From NCBI GenBank assembly GCA_002341345.1, contig DDNW01000105.1, forward strand, positions 26,855 through 35,791: a stretch of 8,937 bases of DNA. Reading direction: 5' to 3'. The position numbers were made by a program, and so were the translations under genes. Shown here piece by piece: positions 1 through 6,995 of the stretch; position 1 is the first letter of the stretch; every line of letters begins with the position of its first letter. The notes beneath the pieces are model-generated. The model made no database searches and had not been told where the DNA came from. It worked only from the letters and a program-made list of their open reading frames with translations. The DNA comes from Erythrobacter sp. UBA2510. GTDB lineage: Bacteria; Pseudomonadota; Alphaproteobacteria; Sphingomonadales; Sphingomonadaceae.

Positions 1-312
1 GATTCAAGCCACGGCCATGTGCTGAATGAGTCCTGACCCTAGACAGTCATAGGAAAGCCTTCGGCTCCGGCAAAGGTCAGAAGAACAGGATACCACCGAC
101 GGCGATGGAGTGCTCTGTGCTTCGTTGCCATTATGCGCCTCGGCCTTGGAGTGGATGTATGCGCCGATCAGGTCCTTCGGCACCATGATCAAAATCGGGA
201 TCTGCTCGGCAGGCTTCAGGATGATGCAAATGCCTGCCGCCAGCGGCGGCGCGATTTTCCACACGGCCATGAGGTGGGCTTGGAGGACAGGCTGCGCCCG
301 GCCAGCGACACC
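1..312 (-). pseudogene. Aldehyde dehydrogenase remnant, internal fragment only
   Basis: Minus-strand translation from about 312 down to 127 aligns without a frameshift to the NAD-binding core of aldehyde dehydrogenases. The clearest part is MAVWKIAPPLAAGICIILKP, followed by AEQIP, against the family pattern of an AAWKIAPALAAGN core and LKPAEQTP. About 20 residues on, a DLIG and a terminal HNG match the family ELIG and VNG, with one residue missing between them. The Lys and Glu of KPAE, which bind the NAD ribose and phosphate, are retained. The WNFP segment carrying the oxyanion-hole Asn has become VLQA, and the Asn of AGNC has become Ile. Below about 127 the match fades and seems to change frame, and the reading frame stops at 4-6. 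There is no family N-terminus, no catalytic Cys region and no start codon or ribosome site. It lies just past the lysR stop on the same strand. I infer a truncated, mutated gene; it may continue in another frame to the left of the window. Confidence 0.72.
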
Positions 313-364
313 GCCAATTGTACCCTGGGTCAAGGCCACCGGCCTGACCGCCGCGGCTGTACCG

Positions 365-1327
365 CTAGGCGGCGATGCGGGATGGCAGATCGAGCTCGAC
401 GCAGCCGTCACGATCGGGTGTATCGACGCGATAGGCGGCGGGCATGATGCCGCTGGTCGGGTCGGCAACCTGCGCAGCGATCTGCGCGCCTGCGCGTTGC
501 AGGCTGTCGGCATAGTCGTCTGCCAGCGCCTTCAGGGTGAACGACAGGCCGAGTGTTCGCTCGATCTCATAGCCTTCCACGGCTACTGCCACGACGTCAT
601 CGCCCGCAAAGGATAGCGGCGCGGTGGTGACCGCGACCCCGGCGCGCACCACCGCCATGCAGCGCTGTTCGTCGGCGCTGCGCAGGACGAAGCGTGGGCG
701 TACCTGGTGGCGCGTAAAGAAGCGGCTGGTCGCTTCCAGCGCTTCGCATTCGCGGCGGGCGACCATCAGCTCTGCGGCGAGGTCTTCCGGCTTGATGGTG
801 GCCGTCCCGGCAAGTCGATGGCTGGCTGCCACCATCAGTGCGAATTTCTCCTTGAGAATAGGCACGGACTGCGCCGCATCGGCGAACGGCTCTGTCGAGC
901 CAAGTGCCGCATGGATCCGGCCATCAGCCAAGAGCGTGCGCAGTTCGATATCATTGCCTTCGACGACCTTCAGCGTGAAGTCCTTCGCCAGCGCCGCCAC
1001 CGCGCACTGGAACATCGGGGGCGCCAGCGTCGGGATGATCCCGAGCAGCAATTCGGGGGCAGATTCCCTGATCGAATTGCCGAAGGCATCGGCCTCGCGA
1101 AAGGCGCGCTCCATCTCCTTGGCGAGCGGCAGGAACCGCGCGCCCGCATCGGTCAGCCGGATGAAGCGCCGGTCGCGGATCAGCAGCTGCGTCTGAGTCA
1201 GCCGTTCGAGCTGGGCGATACCGAGCGAAAGCGTGGGCTGGGTCACGTTAACGCGGGCGGCGGCGCGGGTGAAGCTGCCCGCTTCGACCACGGCGAGGAA
1301 GTAGCGGACATGGGAACGTTTGATCAT
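365..1327 (-). CDS. LysR-family transcriptional regulator
   Basis: A 320-residue protein with the standard LysR plan. The N-terminal winged helix-turn-helix spans about residues 3-62, with SFTRAAARVNVTQPTLSLGI as helix-turn-helix core and the LERLTQTQLLIRD...LTDAG wing. A linker helix follows, then a periplasmic-binding-like effector domain from about residue 90 to 290. The family is usually 290-310 residues; the last 30 or so (after AAQVA) form a tail with no obvious counterpart, ending close to the decayed dehydrogenase. The ATG at 1325-1327 lacks a strong Shine-Dalgarno sequence, and A/T-rich DNA precedes it. The gene is divergent from the leucine-degradation operon across 98 bp, the usual geometry for a LysR regulator controlling its neighbour and itself. 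Known liu regulators in proteobacteria are LiuR (MerR) and LiuQ (TetR), so control by a LysR protein here is inferred from position only. The effector cannot be read from sequence; an acyl-CoA intermediate is a guess. Confidence 0.93.
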   Translation of the reverse strand: MIKRSHVRYFLAVVEAGSFTRAAARVNVTQPTLSLGIAQLERLTQTQLLIRDRRFIRLTDAGARFLPLAKEMERAFREADAFGNSIRESAPELLLGIIPTLAPPMFQCAVAALAKDFTLKVVEGNDIELRTLLADGRIHAALGSTEPFADAAQSVPILKEKFALMVAASHRLAGTATIKPEDLAAELMVARRECEALEATSRFFTRHQVRPRFVLRSADEQRCMAVVRAGVAVTTAPLSFAGDDVVAVAVEGYEIERTLGLSFTLKALADDYADSLQRAGAQIAAQVADPTSGIMPAAYRVDTPDRDGCVELDLPSRIAA

Positions 1328-1425
1328 AGGAAAAATTTATACCTGAGCAGTTTGAAATCCAATTTTTAATTTATCTCTGCTGGCTGTAGACTGCGCGGAT
1401 AAGGATAATTGCTGGAGAGTGTTCC
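1328..1425. promoter_or_regulatory. Divergent promoter/operator region between lysR and liuA
   Basis: This 98-bp gap is markedly A/T-rich in its lysR-proximal half (1331-1374) against G/C-rich surroundings. Elements seen: an interrupted dyad TCTGC-N5-GTAGA at 1376-1390 (4 of 5 pairs match, 15 bp, the size of a LysR half-site); a wider inverted pair TTATC (1371-1375) and GATAA (1398-1402); and AATTTAT repeated directly at 1334-1340 and 1368-1374. GATAAT at 1404-1409 could be a -10 for the operon but lacks a good -35. On the minus strand TTGGAT (near 1362) and TATAAA (near 1340) could serve lysR, although the 15-bp spacing is short. Promoter assignments are weak; that the region drives both genes is very likely from the layout. 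Confidence 0.6.
1414..1417 (+). promoter_or_regulatory. Ribosome binding site supporting a GTG start for liuA
   Basis: GGAG (within GGAGAG) lies 8 nt upstream of the GTG at 1426-1428. No in-frame ATG lies near it; the next candidate in frame is Met17, which would cut into the first helix of the dehydrogenase. The GTG is therefore the preferred start. Confidence 0.75.
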
Positions 1426-2589
1426 GTGCGCGCCACGCCCGATTTCGATTTTCAGCTGGGTGACAATGCCGCGATGATCCGCGAGAGCGTCGCCCGCTTT
1501 GCCGACGAGCGCATCGCACCTCTGGCCGCGCGCGTCGATGCCGAGGACTGGTTTCCGCGCGCTGAATTATGGACCGCGATGGGCGAACTGGGCCTGCACG
1601 GGATTACCGTGGAGGAAGAGCTGGGCGGCCTGGGGCTCGGCTATCTCGAACATGTCGTCGCGGTCGAGGAAGTCAGCCGCGCCAGCGCCAGCATCGGGCT
1701 AAGCTATGGGGCGCATTCGAACCTGTGCGTCAACCAGATCCGCCGCTGGGGCAATGACGACCAGCGCGCGAAGTACCTGCCCAAACTCATCAGCGGCGAG
1801 CATGTCGGCTCGCTCGCCATGTCCGAAACGGGGGCCGGATCGGATGTGGTTGCGATGAAGCTGAAGGCCGAGCCGGTCGAGGGCGGCTTTTTGCTCGACG
1901 GCACGAAGTTCTGGATCACCAATGCCAGTTATGCCGATGTGCTGGTGGTCTATGCCAAGACCGACGCCAGCGCCGGATCGCGCGGCATCACGGCCTTCCT
2001 GATCGAGAAGGACATGGCGGGTTTCAGCATTGGCCAGAAAATCGACAAGATGGGCATGCGCGGCAGTCCGACGGCAGAGCTGGTGTTCAGCGATTGCTTC
2101 GTGCCTGCCGAGAACGTCATGGGGCCGCTAAATGGCGGTGTCGGCGTGCTGATGAGCGGGCTCGATTACGAGCGGGTGGTGCTCGCTGGCTTGCAACTCG
2201 GCATCATGCAGGCCTGCCTCGACACGGTTATTCCCTATGTCCGAGAGCGGCAGCAGTTCGGCAAGCCCATCGGTACCTTTCAGCTGATGCAGGCCAAGGT
2301 GGCCGACATGTATGTCGCGCTGCAATCAGCACGCGCCTATACCTATGCCGTCGCCAAGGCCTGCGATGCGGGACAGACGACGCGCTTCGATGCGGCGGGT
2401 GCGATCCTGCTGGCGAGCGAGAACGCCTTCACGGTCGCGGCCGAGGCGGTGCAGGCGCTGGGCGGGGCGGGCTACACGAAGGACTGGCCGGTGGAGCGTT
2501 ACCTGAGGGATGCCAAGCTGCTCGACATCGGGGCCGGGACCAACGAGATCCGCCGTATGCTGATCGGGCGGGAGCTGATTGGCGTATGA
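1426..2589 (+). CDS. liuA: Isovaleryl-CoA dehydrogenase
   Basis: A 387-residue FAD-dependent acyl-CoA dehydrogenase that converts isovaleryl-CoA to 3-methylcrotonyl-CoA in leucine breakdown, passing electrons to electron-transfer flavoprotein; cytoplasmic. The N-terminal helical domain covers about 1-125, the middle beta domain 126-230 ([10 protein letters not shown] at 131-140, the first family signature; FWITN at 162-166) and the C-terminal helical domain 235-387 (ALGGAGY at 344-350 and ERYLRDAK at 357-364). What singles out this substrate class is the catalytic base: Glu249 in [11 protein letters not shown] matches the Glu in the equivalent LDLER segment of human isovaleryl-CoA dehydrogenase (Glu254). 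The site that carries Glu in medium- and short-chain enzymes is Ala370 in IGAGTNEI. Length is normal for the mature enzyme. The stop overlaps the liuB start by 4 nt (ATGA), implying translational coupling. Alternatives such as 2-methylbutyryl-CoA dehydrogenase are unlikely given the Glu position and the carboxylase genes that follow. Confidence 0.95.
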   Translation: MRATPDFDFQLGDNAAMIRESVARFADERIAPLAARVDAEDWFPRAELWTAMGELGLHGITVEEELGGLGLGYLEHVVAVEEVSRASASIGLSYGAHSNLCVNQIRRWGNDDQRAKYLPKLISGEHVGSLAMSETGAGSDVVAMKLKAEPVEGGFLLDGTKFWITNASYADVLVVYAKTDASAGSRGITAFLIEKDMAGFSIGQKIDKMGMRGSPTAELVFSDCFVPAENVMGPLNGGVGVLMSGLDYERVVLAGLQLGIMQACLDTVIPYVRERQQFGKPIGTFQLMQAKVADMYVALQSARAYTYAVAKACDAGQTTRFDAAGAILLASENAFTVAAEAVQALGGAGYTKDWPVERYLRDAKLLDIGAGTNEIRRMLIGRELIGV

Positions 2590-4187
2590 GCGCGCCCGTC
2601 TTCACTTCAAAACTCGACCGCGACAGCGCGCAGGCGAAGGCGCGGTTCGCACATAACAAGGCGCTGGCGCAAGAACTGCGCGCAAAGGTGGCCGAGGCGG
2701 CGCTTGGCGGGCCTGAAAAACACCGCGAACGCCACGTCGCACGCGGCAAGCTGCTGCCCCGCGAGCGGGTGGAGCGGTTGCTCGATCCGGGCTCACCCTT
2801 CCTCGAGATCGGCCAGCTGGCGGCCAATGGCATGTATGAGGGAGACGTCAACGGCGCCTCCATCATCGCCGGGATCGGGCGCGTTGCTGGCCGGCAGGTG
2901 ATGATCGCCGCCAACGACCCCACGGTGAAGGGCGGCGCCTACTATCCGATGACGGTGAAGAAGCACCTGCGCGCGCAGGAGATCGCGCAGGAAAACCGGC
3001 TGCCGTGCATCTACCTTGTCGACAGTGGCGGGGCAAACCTGCCTTATCAGGCCGAGGTCTTTCCCGACCGCGACCATTTCGGGCGCATCTTCTACAACCA
3101 GGCGCAGATGAGCGCGGCGGGCATTCCGCAGATCGCCTGCGTCATGGGCAGCTGTACCGCGGGCGGGGCCTATGTCCCCGCCATGTCCGACGAGAGCGTG
3201 ATCGTGCGCGAACAGGGCACGATCTTTCTTGCCGGACCGCCACTGGTGAAGGCCGCGACGGGCGAGGAGATCAGCGCCGAGGATCTTGGCGGCGGCGATT
3301 TGCATGCGCGCAAGTCGGGCGTGGTCGATCACCTGGCCGAGAATGACGAACATGCGCTGACGATCGTGCGCGACATCGTGTCTCATCTGGGCGCGCGCGA
3401 TCCGGCGACGGTGGAATTGCGCGAACCGCGCCCGCCGAAACTCGACGCCGAAGAGCTCTATTCCATCATCCCGGAGGATGTGCGCGCACCCTATGACGTG
3501 CACGAGGTGATTGCGAGGCTGGTCGACGGCAGCGAGTTCCACGCGTTCAAGCAGCATTTCGGCAGCACGCTGGTCTGCGGCTTCGCCCATATCTGGGGCA
3601 TGCCGGTGGCGATCCTCGCCAACAATGGCGTGCTCTTTTCCGAAAGCGCGCAAAAGGGCGCGCACTTCATCGAACTTGCCTGTCAGCGGCGGATTCCGCT
3701 GCTGTTCCTGCAGAACATCTCCGGCTTCATGGTCGGCGGGAAGTATGAGGCGGAAGGCATCGCCAAGCACGGCGCGAAGCTGGTGACGGCGGTGGCGACC
3801 GCCAGCGTGCCGAAGATCACGGTTGTGATCGGCGGCAGCTTCGGCGCGGGCAATTACGGCATGGCGGGGCGCGCCTATTCCCCGCGTTTCCTGTTCACCT
3901 GGCCCAATGCGCGGATCAGCGTGATGGGCGGCGAACAGGCCGCGTCGGTGCTTGCGACGGTGCACCGCGACGCTGACGGCTGGACACCGGAGCAGGCCGA
4001 GGCTTTCAAGGCGCCGATACGCCAGAAATACGAGGATGAGGGCAATCCCTATTACGCCACCGCGCGGCTGTGGGACGACGGGGTGATCGACCCGGTGCAG
4101 ACGCGCGACGTGTTGGGCCTTGCGCTGGCTGCCACGCTGGAGGCACCGATCCCGGACAGGCCGCAATTTGGCGTGTTCCGGATGTGA
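2586..4187 (+). CDS. liuB: Methylcrotonyl-CoA carboxylase, carboxyltransferase (beta) subunit
   Basis: A 533-residue carboxyltransferase subunit that moves CO2 from carboxybiotin on LiuD to 3-methylcrotonyl-CoA, giving 3-methylglutaconyl-CoA. The ATG at 2586 sits in the liuA stop (ATGA). The reading frame is open far upstream, but that part is only the shadow of liuA, and the protein from 2586 begins with the family's usual N-terminus ([20 protein letters not shown]). There are two crotonase-like halves. The N-half contains [11 protein letters not shown] (near 143-153) and [16 protein letters not shown] (188-203), whose glycines form an oxyanion hole. The C-half contains [13 protein letters not shown] and [20 protein letters not shown] (416-435), the second oxyanion hole and CoA site. 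Length matches known LiuB proteins (about 535). Related subunits for propionyl-CoA or geranyl-CoA exist; the [13 protein letters not shown] segment and the adjacent isovaleryl-CoA dehydrogenase favour methylcrotonyl-CoA. Confidence 0.95.
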   Translation: MSAPVFTSKLDRDSAQAKARFAHNKALAQELRAKVAEAALGGPEKHRERHVARGKLLPRERVERLLDPGSPFLEIGQLAANGMYEGDVNGASIIAGIGRVAGRQVMIAANDPTVKGGAYYPMTVKKHLRAQEIAQENRLPCIYLVDSGGANLPYQAEVFPDRDHFGRIFYNQAQMSAAGIPQIACVMGSCTAGGAYVPAMSDESVIVREQGTIFLAGPPLVKAATGEEISAEDLGGGDLHARKSGVVDHLAENDEHALTIVRDIVSHLGARDPATVELREPRPPKLDAEELYSIIPEDVRAPYDVHEVIARLVDGSEFHAFKQHFGSTLVCGFAHIWGMPVAILANNGVLFSESAQKGAHFIELACQRRIPLLFLQNISGFMVGGKYEAEGIAKHGAKLVTAVATASVPKITVVIGGSFGAGNYGMAGRAYSPRFLFTWPNARISVMGGEQAASVLATVHRDADGWTPEQAEAFKAPIRQKYEDEGNPYYATARLWDDGVIDPVQTRDVLGLALAATLEAPIPDRPQFGVFRM

Positions 4188-4192
4188 AGACG

Positions 4193-6079
4193 ATGATGAA
4201 CAAGCTCCTCATTGCCAATCGCGGCGAGATTGCCTGCCGGATCATGCGTACCGCACGGGCGATGGGGATCGCCACGGTCGCGGTCTATTCGGATGCCGAT
4301 GCCAAGGCGCTGCATGTGCGCATGGCGGACGAGGCGGTGCATATCGGCCCCTCGCCCGCTGCCGAGAGCTATCTCGTCGGCGAGAAGATCATCGCCGCAG
4401 TCAGGCAAACCGGCGCGGAGGCGATCCATCCGGGCTACGGCTTCCTGTCGGAGAATGCCGGTTTCGCGCGGGCCGTGATCGATGCGGGCCTGATCTGGGT
4501 CGGGCCCAAGCCTGCCAGCATCGAGGCGATGGGCCTGAAGGACGCGGCCAAGCAGCTGATGCGCAAAGCGGGCGTGCCGGTGACGCCGGGCTATGAGGGC
4601 GCGGATCAATCGCTCGAGCGCCTTTCGGCGGAGGCCGAGGCCATCGGCTATCCGGTGCTGATCAAGGCCGTGGCAGGCGGCGGTGGCAAGGGTATGCGCA
4701 AGGTCGATGCGCCCTCGGACTTCGCGGCGGCGCTCGCCAGCTGCCGGCGAGAGGCCAAGGCGAGTTTCTCCAACGATGAGGTGCTGCTCGAAAAATGGAT
4801 CACCAGCCCGCGCCATATCGAGGTGCAGGTGTTCGGCGACAGCCACGGTAATGTCGTCCACCTGTTCGAGCGCGACTGCTCGCTCCAGCGCCGCCATCAG
4901 AAAGTGATCGAGGAAGCGCCTGCGCCGGGGATGGACGAGGCGACGCGCGCAGCAATCTGCGCCGCCGCCGTGCGGGCCGCAAAGGCGGTCGATTACGAGA
5001 GTGCGGGCACGATTGAGTTCATCGCCGACGCCAGCGAAAGCCTGCGTGCCGACCGCATCTTCTTCATGGAGATGAACACGCGCCTTCAGGTCGAACATCC
5101 CGTGACCGAGGAGATCACCGGCGTGGATCTGGTGGAATGGCAGCTTCGAGTGGCGAGCGGCGAACCGATCCCGCTGAAACAGGACGAGCTGTCGATCAAC
5201 GGCTGGGCGATGGAAGCACGGCTCTATGCCGAGGATCCGGCGAAGGGGTTTCTGCCGAGTACTGGCAAGCTGGACCACCTGCGCCTGCCCGAAGCCTTTG
5301 CGCGGATCGAAACGGGCGTTGTCGAGGACGCCGAGATATCACCATTCTATGACCCGATGATCGCGAAAGTCGTGGTGCATGGCGCGGACCGGTCAGCGGC
5401 AATCGGCGCGCTGTCCGAAGCGGTCGCAGCGGTCGAGGTGTGGCCGGTCAAAACGAATGCAGCATTTTTGGTGCACCTGCTGGCTGTCGATGAATTTACC
5501 GGGGCGGACCTCGACACAGGGCTCATCGAACGCAATCTCGATAATCTTACCGTTCCGACGCCGGCTTCGGTTTCGCTGGCGCGCGATGCCATGCACGTGA
5601 TTACGATGGCCAACTGCGTATTGCGAGAGGCGTCTTCAACGCGCGTTTCCGTCGCGGGATTTCGCCTGAATGCCGCCCCACGATACGGCGAAGGTCTCTA
5701 CGTTGACGGAGAGTATGTGGCGGACTTCCCCGACAGCCATCGCTTTACGGCCGAGGCTTATGCGAGTGGGCTGGACACCGCGATTGGTTTCCAGGACGGG
5801 CAAGCCTATATCCTGTCGCTTGCCAATCGCTCCAGCGGCCACGGCCACCACGCTCACGACGGCGACATCCTCGCCCCCATGCCGGGCAAGGTCATCGCAC
5901 TCGACGTGGCAGAGGGCGATGCTGTCACCGCTGGCCAGCGGCTGATGGTGATCGAGGCGATGAAGATGGAGCATGCACTTACCGCGCCGTTCGATGGAAT
6001 CGTGGCTGAGCTGTCTGTCAAAGTAGGGACGCAGGTGCAGGTTGAGGCCCTTCTGGCCCGGGTGGAGCTACAGGCATGA
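4193..6079 (+). CDS. liuD: Methylcrotonyl-CoA carboxylase, biotin carboxylase/biotin carrier (alpha) subunit
   Basis: A 628-residue protein that uses ATP and bicarbonate to carboxylate its own biotin and works in a complex with LiuB. The biotin carboxylase N-domain starts with LLIANRGEIACRIMRT. The ATP-grasp glycine loop is AGGGGKGMRK (161-170). The active-site strand is EMNTRLQVEHPVTEEITGVD (293-312), with the conserved Arg, Gln and Glu present. After a middle beta domain comes a short His-rich linker (HGHHAH, 550-555), then the biotinyl domain (about 559-626). The biotinylated lysine is Lys591 in EAMKM, 37 residues from the C-terminus. Two adjacent ATGs (4193, 4196) and a GTG at 4184 overlapping the liuB stop are possible starts. 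I chose 4193 because it gives the family N-terminus M-x-x-K-L-L-I-A-N; the only nearby ribosome-site-like sequence is a weak GAAG. It is slightly shorter than pseudomonad LiuD (about 655). The stop overlaps the next gene by 4 nt. Confidence 0.94.
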   Translation: MMNKLLIANRGEIACRIMRTARAMGIATVAVYSDADAKALHVRMADEAVHIGPSPAAESYLVGEKIIAAVRQTGAEAIHPGYGFLSENAGFARAVIDAGLIWVGPKPASIEAMGLKDAAKQLMRKAGVPVTPGYEGADQSLERLSAEAEAIGYPVLIKAVAGGGGKGMRKVDAPSDFAAALASCRREAKASFSNDEVLLEKWITSPRHIEVQVFGDSHGNVVHLFERDCSLQRRHQKVIEEAPAPGMDEATRAAICAAAVRAAKAVDYESAGTIEFIADASESLRADRIFFMEMNTRLQVEHPVTEEITGVDLVEWQLRVASGEPIPLKQDELSINGWAMEARLYAEDPAKGFLPSTGKLDHLRLPEAFARIETGVVEDAEISPFYDPMIAKVVVHGADRSAAIGALSEAVAAVEVWPVKTNAAFLVHLLAVDEFTGADLDTGLIERNLDNLTVPTPASVSLARDAMHVITMANCVLREASSTRVSVAGFRLNAAPRYGEGLYVDGEYVADFPDSHRFTAEAYASGLDTAIGFQDGQAYILSLANRSSGHGHHAHDGDILAPMPGKVIALDVAEGDAVTAGQRLMVIEAMKMEHALTAPFDGIVAELSVKVGTQVQVEALLARVELQA

Positions 6080-6528
6080 GTGGCAGGCATTTCGACGAAT
6101 GGCGGATCGGCGACCGGATCGAACATGCGATCCGCCGCACCGTTACCGAGACGGACAATCTTCTCTTTACCACCATGACCCATAACCCGCAGCCGCTCCA
6201 TCTCGATGCCGAGGCGGCCAAGGCGAGCGAGTTCGGACAGATACTCGTCAACGGCACTTTCACCTTCTCGCTGATGATCGGCCTGACGGTCGGAGATACG
6301 ACACTGGGTACGCTGGTCGCCAATCTGGGCTACGACAAGGTCACGATGCCCGCGCCGGTCTTCCTCGGCGATACGCTGCGGGCAACAAGCGAGGTGGTCG
6401 AACTCAAGGCCTCGCGCTCACGCCCCGGTTGCGGGATCGTGACCTTCCGCCACGAAATGCTGAACCAGCGCGACGAGGTCGTGTGCCATTGTCTGCGCAT
6501 GGCCTTGCTTGCCGGGACGCCCGAATAG
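6076..6528 (+). CDS. MaoC-family (hotdog-fold) acyl-CoA hydratase/dehydratase
   Basis: A 150-residue single hotdog-domain protein, the normal length for the family. The hydratase motif is THNPQPLHLDAEAAKASEFG (35-54), with His42 and Asp44 conserved and Asn37 where PhaJ-type (R)-hydratases carry their catalytic Asp. LVNGTFTFSLMIGLTVGDTT (58-76 in part) and PVFLGDTLRATSEV follow in family order. The NxQPLHLD variant is the type I associate with itaconyl-CoA/mesaconyl-CoA hydratases rather than with PhaJ. It starts inside the liuD stop (ATGA), so it is surely part of the operon. Step-by-step logic points to 3-methylglutaconyl-CoA hydration, the job of crotonase-fold LiuC elsewhere. This is an inference supported by the mycobacterial cluster in which a MaoC protein (Rv2499c) accompanies the same carboxylase and dehydrogenase. 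The Asp-to-Asn change leaves the exact catalytic mechanism and substrate open. Confidence 0.88.
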   Translation: MSGRHFDEWRIGDRIEHAIRRTVTETDNLLFTTMTHNPQPLHLDAEAAKASEFGQILVNGTFTFSLMIGLTVGDTTLGTLVANLGYDKVTMPAPVFLGDTLRATSEVVELKASRSRPGCGIVTFRHEMLNQRDEVVCHCLRMALLAGTPE

Positions 6529-6654
6529 GCTGGCGCTCGCGGAAGATCGCGGTGGTAAACACGGTCAGCGATGAGCGCAGGGGGCAAGGTTTCTGCACCA
6601 AGGTGCCGGGCGGGCAGATCGGTACTGAACCGCACCAGAACCGCATGTTCATCA

Positions 6655-6756
6655 TCATCGAACAGCTGCTTTTGCCCGATGATGGCGCTGATCTGCGAGA
6701 CTGGCTGCGCAAGCCATTGCCGCTCCTGCGGCGACAAACAAGAAGATCTTGAGCAT
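6655..6756 (-). CDS. Possible small secreted protein (33 aa) or start of a broken gene
   Basis: The 33-residue ORF opens with MLKIFLFVAAGAAMACAASL: one Lys, a hydrophobic core and Ala-x-Ala-like sites, as in a signal peptide. AGGA sits 6 nt before the ATG (6763-6766 on the plus-strand numbering), a good ribosome site. The frame ends in three consecutive TGA codons. The remaining C-terminal part, rich in His and Arg, does not look like a mature protein. The other two minus-strand frames stay open beyond the stop, so this may be the head of a frameshifted, decayed gene. I recognise no family. A Cys in the signal region (MACAAS) allows a lipoprotein reading, but the lipobox is poor. Confidence 0.3.
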   Translation of the reverse strand: MLKIFLFVAAGAAMACAASLADQRHHRAKAAVR

Positions 6757-6872
6757 GGGCGGTCCTGCCTTTCGTGGCGTGCGCGCGTGTCGGCTCCGTT
6801 GATTGCCGACTGGGCAATGTATGCGACCCCTCGGCCGCCTTGATACGACAGCGCATTGTTTCATGTCTGCCC

Positions 6873-6891
6873 CAGCAGGTCGAGCCTGTTG
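6873..6891 (+). repeat. Short stem-loop in the receptor upstream region
   Basis: CAGCAGG (6873-6879) pairs with CCTGTTG (6885-6891) over the loop TCGAG: 7 pairs with one G-U in RNA. It is not followed by a T-run, so it is not a classical terminator. It could lie in the 5' leader of the receptor mRNA or mean nothing. Confidence 0.35.
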
Positions 6892-6918
6892 CGATGCAGC
6901 AACAAATTGCCGGTGTCA

Positions 6919-6928
6919 TGCAGCTGCA
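6919..6928. repeat. Perfect 10-bp palindrome TGCAGCTGCA
   Basis: TGCAGCTGCA reads the same on both strands. Its left part ATGCAGC (6918-6924) is also present 24 bp upstream (6894-6900) in the same orientation. Such an arrangement can bind a dimeric regulator upstream of the receptor gene, but a 10-bp palindrome in G/C-rich DNA can also be chance. Confidence 0.3.
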
Positions 6929-6969
6929 ATCAGACTGTAGCGCCGACGACATAAGCGCCCCCTAGCCGC

Positions 6970-6989
6970 CCCTCCATTCCAATGGAGGG
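6970..6989 (+). promoter_or_regulatory. Perfect inverted repeat enclosing the receptor's ribosome binding site
   Basis: CCCTCCATT (6970-6978) and AATGGAGGG (6981-6989) are perfect 9-bp complements separated by two bases. In RNA they would form a hairpin of 7-8 pairs with a small loop. The right arm contains GGAGGG, the very strong Shine-Dalgarno sequence 6 nt before the receptor ATG at 6996, so the folded form would hide the ribosome site. On DNA the same sequence is a 20-bp palindrome that could be an operator. The dyad is directly visible; its function is inferred. Confidence 0.7.
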
Positions 6990-6995
6990 CAATCA

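Larger units (their letters stand above)
6529..6969. other. Gene-poor stretch between the leucine operon and the receptor gene
   Basis: About 440 bp with no convincing plus-strand gene: the open frames there lack ribosome sites and have compositions unlike the neighbours. I see no strong intrinsic terminator for the operon; the only pairing is GCGCTC (near 6533) with GAGCGC (near 6574) across a loop of roughly 35 nt and no T-run. A minus-strand small ORF (6655-6756) and dyads at 6873-6891 and 6919-6928 are listed separately. TTGATA at 6840-6845 might be a -35 for the receptor gene, but the matching -10 is poor. The receptor promoter and 5' leader should lie here. Confidence 0.5.

Noticed and set aside
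110..616. A 168-codon plus-strand open frame at the left end
   Set aside because: It overlaps the 3' end of lysR and runs antisense to the dehydrogenase remnant; its protein resembles nothing I know and it lacks a ribosome site.
1404..1409. GATAAT as a -10 box for the liu operon
   Set aside because: No acceptable -35 hexamer lies 16-18 bp upstream (TGGCTG at best), so it is mentioned only inside the control-region entry.
2094..2585. Upstream extension of the liuB reading frame into liuA
   Set aside because: The extra 164 residues are the out-of-frame reading of the dehydrogenase C-terminus. The ATG at 2586 gives the normal family N-terminus and length.
2793..4166. A 457-codon minus-strand open frame across liuB
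   Set aside because: It is rich in Arg, His and Ala, has no domain, and lies wholly opposite a strongly conserved carboxyltransferase.
4052..5278. A 408-codon minus-strand open frame across liuD
   Set aside because: It is the antisense shadow of the biotin carboxylase domain, without a ribosome site or recognisable motif.
6533..6579. Possible terminator after the MaoC gene
   Set aside because: It has only a 6-bp stem (GCGCTC/GAGCGC) with a loop of roughly 35 nt and no T-tract; too weak to annotate.
6774..6965. A 63-codon plus-strand open frame before the receptor gene
   Set aside because: It has no Shine-Dalgarno sequence and a composition unlike the neighbours, and it covers the likely promoter/leader region.
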